From assembly GCA_977006965.1 (NCBI GenBank), contig OZ345357.1, positions 868,001 to 932,000 on the forward strand: a stretch of 64,000 bases of DNA, in the 5' to 3' direction. Shown one piece after another: positions 51,937 through 63,300 of the stretch. The stretch's first letter is position 1. Every line of letters begins with the position of its first letter. Source of the DNA: Phymatolithon calcareum (lineage: Eukaryota; Rhodophyta; Florideophyceae; Hapalidiales). A program made the position numbers and the translations under genes. The notes beneath the pieces were generated by a model. That model worked only from the letters and a program-made list of their open reading frames with translations, ran no database searches and had not been told where the DNA came from.

Positions 51937-52397
51937 GTTTATATTTTATCATTTCACTGTGTCCGTCTGTTACATAAAATTACTATATATGTATACAATG
52001 GTTAGTTATTCTGACGTAGAAAATCGAACGTTTTCAAACGTTAGAAAATATCATTAGATATAATGACGTTAGTTATACTTCAGTTATAATCGATACGTGG
52101 CAAGAACTCCTCACACGTGTCACTCATTGCATATCAGAATGTAACGAACATCCTAATTTTTTATGTTTATTTCAATGGTACCAGAAAGGTGGCAGTTTAC
52201 TGTCGGGTGCATTCAACATGCTTCACTTCTCATGTGACAGGAATCAAAACCTACAATTGCGACTGGGAGTCTGAGTTGAAGACGACACTGTCTGAAATAT
52301 CGGTGGCGCTTTCCGCGGCACCAATACTTGCCCAAATTTCCATTTCTTCTTCAGAAACAGAAGAGGCGTCCTCTTCGCTGTCTTGGGCGCTTATATC
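51937..52397. other. Intergenic, AT-rich, nothing recognised
   Basis: No gene or further repeat seen. Confidence 0.35.
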
Positions 52398-52928
52398 TTA
52401 GATGTCTTCTCCTTCCTGTGTCGTGAAAAGAGAACGACAAACACGTTCCAGCACAACTCCGAATCCAGTTCCCCTCTTCGATGGAAGTGATGTCTTCATC
52501 TGCGTACTGTTGTAAGCAACAGAAACCTGGCGCTCGGTTCTATTCTCACCTAGGCGCCCCCTTGTTCTAGTCAGCACCTTCTTTCCAGTTTTTTGATGTC
52601 TTTCTACTCCGGCAGTAGATCCTGGGGCCTTGTACACTTCGCACAGAGCTGTAGAAAGACTTGGATAAACCGCTGATGCTTGTCCCCAAAGAAGCCTCGG
52701 TTGCCAGTCTTTGAGTGAGGAAAACAATGAATGCGGAGAGATTGAAAATTCCATGAAGTCTCGTAAAAATTCTTCGTAATGATTGGGATTTTTTGCGATG
52801 AGTTTCAAAGCTGAGCGACATTGCTCAGATAAATCTCCATTGCCAAGCTGGACAAATGAAGGACCAAAATTCCGAACAATATCGGTAAACATGTCTGAAA
52901 AACAGATCACATTTGTAAGCCAGAGCAT
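52398..52928 (-). pseudogene. hAT-type transposase C-terminal remnant
   Basis: 176-codon minus frame. After an unrecognised N-terminal part, the stretch VYPSLSTALCEVYKAPGSTA then GVERHQKTGKKVLTRTRGRL follows the hAT dimerisation pattern (P-x-L-A, then P-S-S-A-x-x-E-R, then a basic T-x-x-R-x-x-L). It ends VAYNSTQM with an unrelated tail. It is not close to the hAT at 40007-42288. Ends and catalytic core were not found, so it is a fossil or domesticated fragment. Confidence 0.5.
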
Positions 52929-55200
52929 GTACTGGTGAGTAAATACGATCCCACTGGTACATCAAGCGAGCGTCTAGGGTGCTCTTTTGAGCTGCGGTTG
53001 GAGCAGATGCCCTCGAAATATGAATTCTGACAAGCAGGAAGCAGGCATATGCAGTCGACATTGTTGAGGAAGTGCTCTTATACAGGGCACGGACTCGGCT
53101 GAATGCGGGTCCTGCGTCGACTAAAACCTCCAGAGATGAGATGAGAAGAAGGCATCAAGCAGAAAGAATTCCTTGCGCCTGCTACGGTATAAGAAGCTCC
53201 TCGAAGAGACAGAAGAGTATTTTGGTGGCGAAAGCAACGAAGGACGTACAGTGTCTCAGGAAATTTGAAGATTTGAGGAAAGCCTTTCAAAAAGCCGAAC
53301 GGGAACAGTATCGAAAAAGAACCGAAAAGGGAAATAGTCGAAGTATGGCATAGGAAGAAAATAGGAGATCAGTGACGATTCCAATTGAATAGACCAAACG
53401 ATCAGGGATCCTCTGCTTAAGGCTAAGATTCCCTAGCAGAACTTAAATTGCACTAGCGGTACAGGAGATGCTAACAAGAGGGGCACAAAAAATCAAGTGT
53501 CCGACAAAGCGCATGCAAGAATAGCAGGGTATGGAATCCAAATTTGGCAAATGGCCTGCAAGAAAAATTTTGTACGCCATTGGAAACTAGCTTGCACGTG
53601 ATTGCAACTTGAAGGCCAGTTTTGTGCGCCAGTTGGTATGGTCCTACGTGCTGCGAACTAATTTTGATGGCCATTTGAACGCTTGCCGTCAGTTCAGGCA
53701 ATTGGCGAGAACGGTGGCATGCCTCTAGCAAAATTTATGAATGTCTGGTAGATAATTGTTCGCCTTTCGTATGGAGCTTATTTGTAGCGTAAGAAATATT
53801 CTCAGCTAATTAGAAAGCATGCTGCGCATCGCTCATACTTGGCGCGTATTGACGGCATCGGTCGTTCTAGCCGTCGACACGGCTCATGGAATTTTCAGTA
53901 CTTTTTCGGTACGTAGGGATCACACATGTAGCATAAAAAGAACACCTGTGGTACATTTCATGATTCGTTTCGGCAATGATGCAAGCAGGTCTCAAGGGCA
54001 ACACTCATGAGCATGCAGAGCGCCCAGCCGAGCGGGTGAGAGGACCAATAGGATCAGTTCCACAACTTGTACGGCGCATTGCGGCAATAGAACTGGACGG
54101 GCGAGCAACACTGCGAGGGGGCACACGCGCATGCGACGGACACATTAGAAGCCGCGTCGCGCGCCGCAGCACACCCCGATCGAACGGACTTCCAAGCAGG
54201 TGCAAAGGCTCTCCGAACCCGTGCACTTGCCTCGCCGTCCGCTGTGGACTTTTCCATTGCAGTGAGAGACCGGAACGCAATTCCGATGCCGCGGATCACA
54301 CCTGGCGTCCCAATCCCGGCCGATGCTGCGCTTGCCTGGCGCAGGTGAGCGCGCAATGACGACGTTGGTGAAGAGAAGAAGGGCGAAAGGATGGATGCAG
54401 GACTGCCGCCTTGGCTTACGGAGCAGTGGAAGGAAGATGGGGTACAGAATGCTGTGGCGCAAGATGAGAAACAGCGTGCTGCTAATACACCACGATCAGT
54501 TGAAAGTTCCGTGTGTGGATAGTCAGATTGCCGCTGATCTGTATGGTACGCGCGGGAAATACCGCCTCAAATCCATAGTCGCATGATCAGAATATATGGC
54601 TCAAACCAAGCAAGGCTCGGTTACCTCCGAACCTGACCACCACCTCTGCCACGGCAAACATTTCCGGTGTCCCCCTTGCCCTCGCAGCCATTTCCACAAT
54701 CACCGATAAGGACCGACTGCTAGCATGATGCTGTCAATATATCTGTGCGACATTGTTTCTCGGGTGCTGGTAAGGTGCAAATATTTTGTGCGGGGAAAAA
54801 GGCGGACGAAAATGTTGATGCTGCGCATGCTGGGCAGGCGAAGGAATTTTGGAGTAGCCGAGATGCTGTTCTCGCGCGCCTGGGTAGAGTTGCAGTGCCA
54901 TGTCTGCTTTGGCGGAGTCTATCAGAATTTATTTCTCACCATGCAAACGTCCGTAGCATCGCCCAGTCAACAATACTTCACCCGAGGATGACTATGCATT
55001 TCCGTTGGCTCCATGAGGAAAGAAATTTCGTTTGCTGATCTCCCGGCTGCGACTATCCAAAACGTTTCGTAGAGAGATCCAAATGAAACTCTGTACACTT
55101 CGAAAGAATCACTGAAAATCCTCAATCCGAAAGGGACCCAGAGCATGACTGCGTTTCTCGGAACGGCATACTCGTAGGTGGCCTCTCAAGTAGTTTTTCA
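52929..55200. other. Decayed region; no intact gene
   Basis: AT-rich to 53970, with recurring TTTGTACGCCATT-like words near 53565-53680 that reappear near 56585-56690. From 53980 it is GC-rich with broken but coherent coding stretches on the plus strand, for example DFQAGAKALRTRALASPSAV (~54195) and LPPWLTEQWKEDGVQNAVAQ (~54402). These look like a dead host or captured gene that I cannot name. Confidence 0.35.
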
Positions 55201-55208
55201 TCATCTCC

Positions 55209-55620
55209 TTGACGTTGGGCGACACCAAGATCGAAGTTTGCTTGTCGCGCGATGCGCAGGTGGCTTCTGCGATGGCAAATAATTCCATCGCGCAGTATCA
55301 GGCTTCATGGAACAGGGCGCCGGCAGGGGTCGATAGCGCAAATCCTGGGCGGCATGTACAAGTCGTTTACCGGATGAAATTGTCCATGGACGTGATTTTT
55401 TACAATCTGCTGTCATCGCATACGCTAATAAGGGTACACCAGCCTCGAATGGTATTGGTTCGCAAATCGTCGTGACAGTTGCACCCGCACCGGATCTTAA
55501 CGGTACTTGCTCTCGTATAGGATCCGTCTTGCATGGTATTGACGTTGTACGCGCACTAGTGCGTGGCGGAATCGACGGGCGACACACCGGCTATCAATGG
55601 TTTCACCGTGCATCCGAACC
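55209..55620 (+). pseudogene. Cyclophilin-type peptidyl-prolyl isomerase pseudogene
   Basis: Across shifted frames the plus strand spells the cyclophilin order. TLGDTKIEVCLSRDA (start strand, from 55213) is followed after a shift by GGFCDGK-stop-FHRAVSGFMEQGAGRGR (55260-55330, the FHR catalytic-Arg motif). Then come HGRDFLQSAV, AYANKGTPASNGIGSQIVVT (55422 on, the MANxGPNTNGSQFF region), APAPDLNG, and GSVLHGIDVVRALV (~55526). A TAA before FHR and a TAG after GRGR break it. Cyclophilins isomerise X-Pro bonds; this copy cannot. No poly-A tail was identified, so the origin (retrocopy or dead gene) is open. Confidence 0.7.
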
Positions 55621-56000
55621 CATTTGCGAACGCAGATGTTGAAAAGCGAAGGTAATAAGGATAACCTCAGAAGAGCGTGTGTGTTCGGCGTCGCACAGTC
55701 TCCAGCGTGTGCCACCGCTGGGATATAGGGAGGGAGGATGTTCCGATCAGTAAAGCCCATCCGCGATGTAGAGTTTAAAGCGCAGTTTCGATGGGCTGCA
55801 ATTATGATGTCACTGCGCAAGTATGGTATTGAAAAAACGGTAATCGTCATTGTATTGTACACTTCAATCAACGAATGTGCTCAAGAAGATAACTTGAAAA
55901 TCATGCCGAATGCACTCCGCCCACGAAATGAGCAGTGAGTTTAATCTCCCGTCCTGCCCAATCGAATCCCCTTCGGCTCCTGCATGCACCTCTTATGTAG

Positions 56001-56342
56001 ATGCATGAGGATAGCGGGGGTCTTAAGCGCGTGGTTGCCCTCACCATCTGCGCCGCGACCACTGCTGCCGTCGCCGCAAAGCGCGCAGCAGTGACTTCTG
56101 GAAGTCTCATTGCCATCCATGCCCCGCTCGACGTCGCATCCATTCTCGTGGCGGTACCGTCCAGTGCATTCTTTTTGTCCCGTCTTGTTGCCAGGCCGAA
56201 ACAAAAGTGGATTCATGCGGCGATGGTGGTGACTGCGTTTATCGGCGTCAATATTGCATTCGCATTGTCCTTCCTTGTGTGGTGTGCTTGTCATATGAAC
56301 GCATTTTGCTTGTTAATTGGGCATGCTATGTTCAATTTTTGA
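56001..56342 (+). CDS. Hypothetical small membrane protein (doubtful)
   Basis: 113 codons from ATG 56001. Hydropathy by eye shows about three membrane-like segments: VVALTICAATTAAVAA, DVASILVAVPSSAFFLS, and VVTAFIGVNIAFALSFLVWC. A basic loop (RLVARPKQKW) lies between the last two. No family recognised. It lies downstream of the cyclophilin pseudogene in decayed DNA, so it may be the end of a broken gene. Confidence 0.35.
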   Translation: MHEDSGGLKRVVALTICAATTAAVAAKRAAVTSGSLIAIHAPLDVASILVAVPSSAFFLSRLVARPKQKWIHAAMVVTAFIGVNIAFALSFLVWCACHMNAFCLLIGHAMFNF

Positions 56343-57050
56343 TCACAACACGAACGTATTCTGCACCCAGTTCTTTGGCCTTCTGTACACTTAATTAATA
56401 GAGCTTTTAGGCCAGTACTGCGCAACAGATTGTTGCTTTTCATCAGAAGGCATGGAAGTGGCCAGCAAAAATGGCAGTAATTTGGGAGCCAAGCAATCCA
56501 GACTTATGCCATACACACTACCCTTTTTTGGATATCAGTATACTAACAACTTTCAAAATTTGAGCCATTAGCCACAACTTTCAACTAATTTGTACGCCAT
56601 TTGCCCAATTCAATTCCAATAGCGTACATGTGGCCATCCTGTTTGAATGCCAACTGAGTGTCATGAGAAGGCACAAACTGTACGCCATTAAATGGTACTT
56701 TGCATATGATGAGTTCTTCTAGGGCCAATGATTTGTCACCTGGAAGAGACTCAAGAAGACCGCCAATTGAACATTGCACTGGAGCACAATTTGCGAGAAT
56801 ATGGCCATGAAAAGGATTACTATTGGTTGTTAGATTTATACATGTGCGCCATGAGTCAACAATATGTCATATACACTAAGCCGGAAGTATACCATAAGGA
56901 AATAAAGTACAAAAGGTATTTTTCTGGCTTTCCAATGGCGAGCGTCAATCTCAGCCAAAAGTGCTCCTCAAGTTCGCAATTTGTAGACAATTTTCTAGCC
57001 TCATGTTAGCCTTTAGAGCAAGTTTGGTTTTACTAGGGGATCTCATGCCT
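56343..57050. other. Intergenic leading into copia debris
   Basis: AT-rich; contains TTTGTACGCCATT-like words shared with ~53570. No gene recognised. Confidence 0.35.
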
Positions 57051-57059
57051 GCGTCACAG

Positions 57060-57760
57060 CACGAAGAACGTCTAGATCGCTGGGACCACACAGCGTACAG
57101 GGCGATAGTCGGGGCCTCTTGTACCTGGCAGTGTGCACGAGACCAAACATAAGATTCCCGGTACGGGTATGCACCCGTAAAACTCACAGTCCCACTCATC
57201 GCCATCTGGAATTCGTCAAGCTTGGTCTCCGATATCTCGCTGGTACTACCAGCCTCGGCATTCACTACAGTCGCAACGGAAAACTGGACGCATCATCGCT
57301 CACTGCGGTCGTTGACGCAGCCTGGGTTGGAGATATAGAGACACGAACGTCCACGACCGGATACCTTATTTGCGTCAACAACTCTCCCGTCCATTGGAAA
57401 AGCCGTCGACAAAATGTCATCACCTTGTCATTCGCTGAAGCTGAGTACGTTGCAATATCGTCCTGCAGCCGAGAGGTCTCTTAGATGCGAAAAATGTACT
57501 AGGATATGTGCCACCAAACACCCTGGTCCAAGCACACGGAGTTCAGACCGACAACGATACTTTTCGACAGCACGACCACTGCCACGCTCGGATACAAACA
57601 GCACAACACTGCCAGAACCAATCACATCGATCTGGGACACCATTACGATCGAGAACTTATCACCTTGGGGTCATTAGCACTGAGTACGTCAGAACAAAGG
57701 ACCAATCAGTCGATATGGTGATGAAGGTGATGACACTCGCGACCTTGAAGCATATGTTGC
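57060..57760 (+). pseudogene. Ty1/copia RT-RNase H remnant
   Basis: Near 57095 YRAIVG then YLAVCTRPNI (57119) form the RT-RNase H joint, followed by HLEFVKLGLRYLAGTTSLGI. The RNase H core is AVVDAAWVGDIETRTSTTGY and HWKSRRQNVITLSFAEAEYV. After a stop at 57482-57484 it resumes in another frame with ARTNHIDLGHHYDRELI, the usual end of copia RNase H. Frame changes near 57115 and 57480 kill it. It is distinct from the copia pieces at the window's start. Confidence 0.8.
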
Positions 57761-58596
57761 ACCTTTGCAACATGAGATCGAAACATCCATAGACATCATT
57801 CGCGCTTGCATCACAGCCATCGTGCCCAACTTCGTAGAAAACCTTCTCCCCATGACACAGTTTCGGCTCCATCATCCGGCACTCCCAACAGGAGTACAGT
57901 GCTGATACTGTCTTGTCCCCCACACCGCCGGTACACTCCACATTCGTCACCACTGCTGCCGCCATGCTCAAAAAAACTCTGTTGAAACCGCACCGCTGCT
58001 GGCATTCTGAAAATTCATCGACACGCTATCACCGCACCGCTGTCCGACCACTCAATATCCTCGATCCCGCCGCCGCGCACCTCCATTTTGAGGTTCCAAT
58101 ACCTCTATTCGCCCGACACGCAAAAAGGAAAAAACCTTGACACAACCGCTCCATTTGGATCGTTGGGACGTCGTGCGCTGGAAGATGCAGTCCACGGAAA
58201 TGTCGCAGATTATATGCTGCTGCATATTTCGGATTATTTGAAATTACTACTGAATCTTGGGAATTATTTGAAAAATTATCGCCGTTATACGAAATTCCGT
58301 TACTTTCGTTCCATAACTTTAGTTATGGTATTTTTCTGAATTGGAGATTTGCGGTACTATCAAAAAATAACAAATGGAGAAATGATGTAAGAAATAATGA
58401 GACGTGCAGTTGTAATGTTGAATTGCTTTGATGCTCATCTATTGCTTGCAAAGACTTCCACGTGTGATTTTTGAAACGCCAGTACTTGAAAAATATATCT
58501 TCAAATAGCTGTAACCAAGATGTACGTCATTCCAAACGTGTATCATTAAATGAGAATATATGTTCTCAACTTCTTAGGTAATCAAACATCTTGAGC
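57761..58596. other. Intergenic, nothing recognised
   Basis: Short frames only; AT-rich towards the gypsy insertion site. Confidence 0.4.
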
Positions 58597-58601
58597 AGTG
58601 G

Positions 58602-58918
58602 TGTTATGTTTCTCTACCTTACGGTCGCCCTCTAGACCGATGCCGCAGCGCGGAAGTCAGGCATTGACCTACTCGGTCGGCAATGCTAGCACACTGATGT
58701 AATGTGCATCATCGTATTGCGTCCTATTGGCTAATATTCCTCGCTTGTTTATGGTTACCAATATGATCCCATTTTCTTGATTGACTAGTTTTTATCATAC
58801 CATGATTTTGTTAGTATATATACCAAGGCGGTATAGCCGAAATTAAATTCGCCACGGAAGTCACCGGGCATACACCATCAACCAAACCTCGCCATCGCTC
58901 GACTCTGACTGCACAACA
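58602..58918 (+). repeat. Gypsy 5' LTR
   Basis: 317 bp; TATATA near 58815 and a CCAAT-type word (TATTGGC) upstream of it may be promoter parts. Confidence 0.95.
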
Positions 58919-58960
58919 GTTATAACTGACCTCTGCGCAGACAGTCAGTGACCCTTCGAC

Positions 58961-60328
58961 ATGGGAGACTCTACGCCACCTCTATCTGGAGGTACTTCCG
59001 CCAACCTCTTTGCGCCAATCCAGGCACCGAGACTCAGCAGCATTTCTCGTAAGGCGATACAACATTTTCTCGCCGAGCGTGCTCACTACGAGTCTGCTGT
59101 CGCTGCGCAACAAGGGCTGAAGCCAATCTCGTGGGCTGGCAGCATCGATGCCATTTTTTACGCTCACTGCTTCGCGCCCGGTAAAGACTACACCAACGTC
59201 AACGATTTGACGGACGAAGTCATCAAGAACCGTCTTTCCACCCTCGTCGGAGGCACCAAGCCCGTGTCGTTCGACGACGCCCTCTCCGATGTCAAGCGCA
59301 ACGTTCGCCTTGACAGCTCGGAACCAGATGCCCGTCTACGCAATCTAATGCTACAGTCAAGCTACCTAGAGCTTTGTGAGCGTCGTGGCTGAACCTTGGT
59401 CGAGAAGGCTCCGAAAGCCGCCAGTAAGCATTTAATCGCAGTCTTGCAGCCTCCAGCGCTCAAGTGCCGGGTTGAAGATGCGATTCGCCTTGAGAAAAAC
59501 GAACTCAAGGACGACTTCTTCGCTTTCGCAGAATTTCTGGCTGACGAGGCCGAAGTCTGCGAAAAGTACCATCCTCTCCGAGCATTCCGATCTTCTCAAA
59601 AGAGCAGCCGCAGGAGAGGAATCGACGAGTTGAAGAAGGACCGTACATCATCCGCTACATCCTCTTCAGGATATTTTTCTGGAAAGGGGGAAAAACCAAA
59701 GCTTCCGGACTGTCTGAACCCAGACTGCAACCAGAAGCACTTCGTCAAGGATTGCAAGTACACCTCTGACGACAAGAAAAAACTTCTTCTCGAGGCGCAT
59801 AGGGCCGCCAAGAAGGCTAAGAAGAATGCGGAAAGCTCAAAAGTCTCAGCTCTCATGGACACGCAGACCGCCACTGCAGAGTCTCAGCCGAGGCCTCCGT
59901 TGCTATCTTCACCCTCATCAAGCGCGGTAATTCTGTCCGACATTCATGGCCACAACTTCGCCTGCCGCATTGACTCCGGTGCTGACGATGTCGCAATCTC
60001 CGATACGATCGTCAAGTACCTGGGAGACCACGGTCATTTCCTACCGACCCTGCTCTCAACAAATGGACGCAATTTCAAGGCTGTCGACGGCCACGAAGTG
60101 AATGTTCTCGGACAAGTTCAGATCAGTCCGAAGCTTAATACTGTCGCTGGACCTTGTCGTCTTCGAAATATCAAGGCTTACATCATGCCCTGCGAAGATA
60201 ATTCAACCATCGATGGAGCGTCATGTCCTGGAGAAATCATCCTCGGGAATCCGTTCCTTGTCCACTCTGGCGTCAGCGTCACAGACTTCATCGCTCAGAA
60301 CATTGACCATCTCTCGTCCTTGGACTAA
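58961..60328 (+). pseudogene. Gypsy gag-protease with one in-frame TGA
   Basis: ATG 58961 (MGDSTPPLSGGTS), 42 bases after the LTR. The capsid region (ISRKAIQHFLAERAHYESAV, VNDLTDEVIKNRL) reads to RRG, then TGA (59390-59392). It continues in the same frame with TLVEKAPKAASKH to TAA 60326-60328. A zinc knuckle CLNPDCNQKHFVKDC (C-x4-C-x3-H-x4-C) is near 59710. The protease has IDSGADDVAISD near 59970 and the flap/LGNPFLVHSG region near 60243. The TGA is best explained as one nonsense change. Gag packages RNA and the protease cuts the polyprotein. Confidence 0.88.
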
Positions 60329-60376
60329 GGCAGTCTCAATGAAGACCCTTCCCGAACAAAGATCGGAAAGCTGGGC

Positions 60377-63300
60377 GTGAAACTTCTCACTGGCTTTGCA
60401 GAACCCACTCCGGATATGACGCACGCTCTGAGGTATTCAGATGATACCCCTCGCCTATGCAAGATTGTCGCCAACGGCGATTTTCCGCTAATGGAGGGAG
60501 ACGACATTGACTACAAGGATGTCGGAATTGGTGGCCAGGACGAGAACGAGCTCAAGCATGCTATAGACGACGCCATTCAGCGTGCCGAAAAGCACCTGCC
60601 AAATCGCCTCAAGGAGCTTTTCCGGAACATGGTTCTAGAGTACAAGGACGTCTTTCGCATTCGACTCGGTGCGGATCCACCTGTCGATGCTCCACCAATG
60701 GAGATCAAATTTGAAAGCGAGGAACGTCCTGTAAAAGTTCGCCAGCGCACGTACTCGCCCGAGCAACTGAAATTCATGAAGAAGAAATGCGATGAGCTCC
60801 TAGATGTTGGATACATCTACCGCAACCCTTCTTCGAAATGGGCTTGCGCCCCTCTCATCGTTCCGAAGGATGGATCTGAAGGATATCATTTCACAGTTGA
60901 TCTCCGCCCTGTCAACGCCCAGACAAAGAAGCACGTGTGGCCAATGCCGCATGCTGATCCGATGCTCGCAAAGCTTGCCGGAGCATCCATCTTCTTTCAG
61001 CTCGACTTTATTCATGGATACTGGCAGTTTCCTCTCTCCAAGAGCGGACAAGAATTCCAGTACATCCACACGCCATTTGGTGTCTTCACACCGAATCGAG
61101 TTCTGCATGGCGCCACGAACTCAGTATCTTATTTCCAGTCATCAATGGAATCTTTCTTCTCTCACTTGGACTTTCTCATATGGCTCGACGATATGTTGTG
61201 TTACTCTACAGATGCCGAGAAATTGATCACAACGCTGAAGGCTGTACTTGAAATCTGTCAGACGAAAGGCCTCAAGCTCAACCCGAGAAAGTGCAATCTT
61301 ATTGCAACCAGTGTCCAATTCTGCGGCCGAATCATTGATGTAAAAGGCATCAAGTTTCATCCACGCCAATATGAGGCTCTAACGTCCATGGAGCCGCCAA
61401 GAACTGTCGGCTCTCTTATGGAGCTTGTACATGGTGCAAACTGGATGAGAACTGCCATACCGAAATTCTCAGAGCTCATCGAGCCTTTACACAGCCTGTT
61501 GGAATCCCAGTATTCCTTGCACAACACTCGAAAGAAGTCTAAGATTCGTAATCGCCCTCTTTCGGCATGGGGGGATGAGCACCAAGCTGCATTCTCATCC
61601 CTCATTCAGGCCATCACTCATCAAGTCACTCTTGCCGCACCAGATCCAGGAAAATGCCTGTGTCTCTTTACGGATTCCTCTTCGACGCATTGGGCCGGTG
61701 TCCTGACCCAGGTCGATCCAGTCGAGATCGCAGCAAGCACACTGCTGCCGCATCAATGGAAGCATTCTCCCGTTGCTTTCGTCTCTGGCTCATTTCGAGG
61801 ACCTTCATCACGCTGGACGACTCCTGAACAAGAGAGCTACGCGATTGTCGCAAGCATCACTCGGCTTTCTCACATACTTGCAGCATGCGGAGAATTCTCG
61901 CTGTTCACCGATCACAATAATATCCTGTACATGCTATCGCCAACTCGTTTTAACGCCAACGTTGCACGTCATATCGTTCACAAGACACAGCGATGGGCAT
62001 TACGCCTCGCTGAGTTCAACTTCACTGTTGAGCACATTGCCGGAGAGCTCAATACCTGGGCCGACATTCTCACTCGATGGGCAGTCCCAGGAAATTCTGA
62101 GTGTCCTGCTCGACGCCTCAGCGTTCTTCGAGTGCCTCTGATCACCGAAAATCTACCAGACCTTCCTTCCCTGGATGTTGTGGCTAAGTCTCAGCTTGCA
62201 TCGCCGCCAACGCCGGACTCTGGTTTCACTCACACGCCCGACCATAATTGCGGCATATGGAAGAACAAGAACGGGAAGATCTACATTCCAGACGACGACG
62301 AAGAGCTGCAATTGCGAATTTGTGTCGCAGCTCATTGCGGTCTCGGAGGACATCAAGGGCTGACTGCCACCACGAACATTATCAAGGTAAAGCTTCACTG
62401 GTCTACTGTTGATGCCGATGTCAAGGCCTTCGTGCAAAGCTGCCTTGTCTGCTCTCTTTCTTCGAGCGGTTCCAAGGTCCCTCGCCATCTTGGCCAACAA
62501 ATCCACGCTCGGCGTCCGTCTGAGTTACTCCACTTCGACTTTCTCTATGTTGGAGAGTCTCGCACCGGTCATGAGTACATTCTGATTCTGAAAGACGACT
62601 TCTCCGGCTACGTTTTCCTCCGTCCCTGCAAGAAAGCGGATGCAGAAACTACCGCCAGCGTCCTCGCTGAATACTTCTCAACATTCGTCCCCGTCCTGCA
62701 ATGGTTCTCAGACCAAGGACCTCATTTCTGCAATAAGGTCATGCAGAATCTTGCGTCGTCACTGGGAGTCAAGCACCGTTTCTCTACAGTCTACGCGCCA
62801 TGGTCGAATGGAACAGTTGAGTCTATTTGCAAGGAAGTTCTTCGTGTGATGCATGCATTCAATGCAGAAACACGCACACCTGAAGCAGAATGGCCCAAAT
62901 CAGTTCAGGCTATTCAGAGCATCATTAACAACTCTCCTTCTCGTCTGCTCGGTGGTCGCGCTCCAATAAACGTCCACACGGGTATGCCTCCCAGTAACCC
63001 ACTCACAGTTGCTCTCACCCAGTGTAACGTTCGGAACATGCAGTCTCAAGACCATGAAAGGCTTGAACAGAAGCTCGGTATCGACAATCTGCACCATTCT
63101 CTGGACAAGATGCACAAGGAAGTCGATCAGACTCTGTCCGAAACCCGAAAGAAAGCCGTTGAACGTCACAACGATAAGACGCATTTATTTCAATACAAAC
63201 CAACCGTGGGGGACTATGTCGTTGTTGCTCGCACTCATAGACCGCGCGCAAAGATGTCGACGAACTGGGTCGGGCCCCGCCGCATCTCACGCATTCTCTC

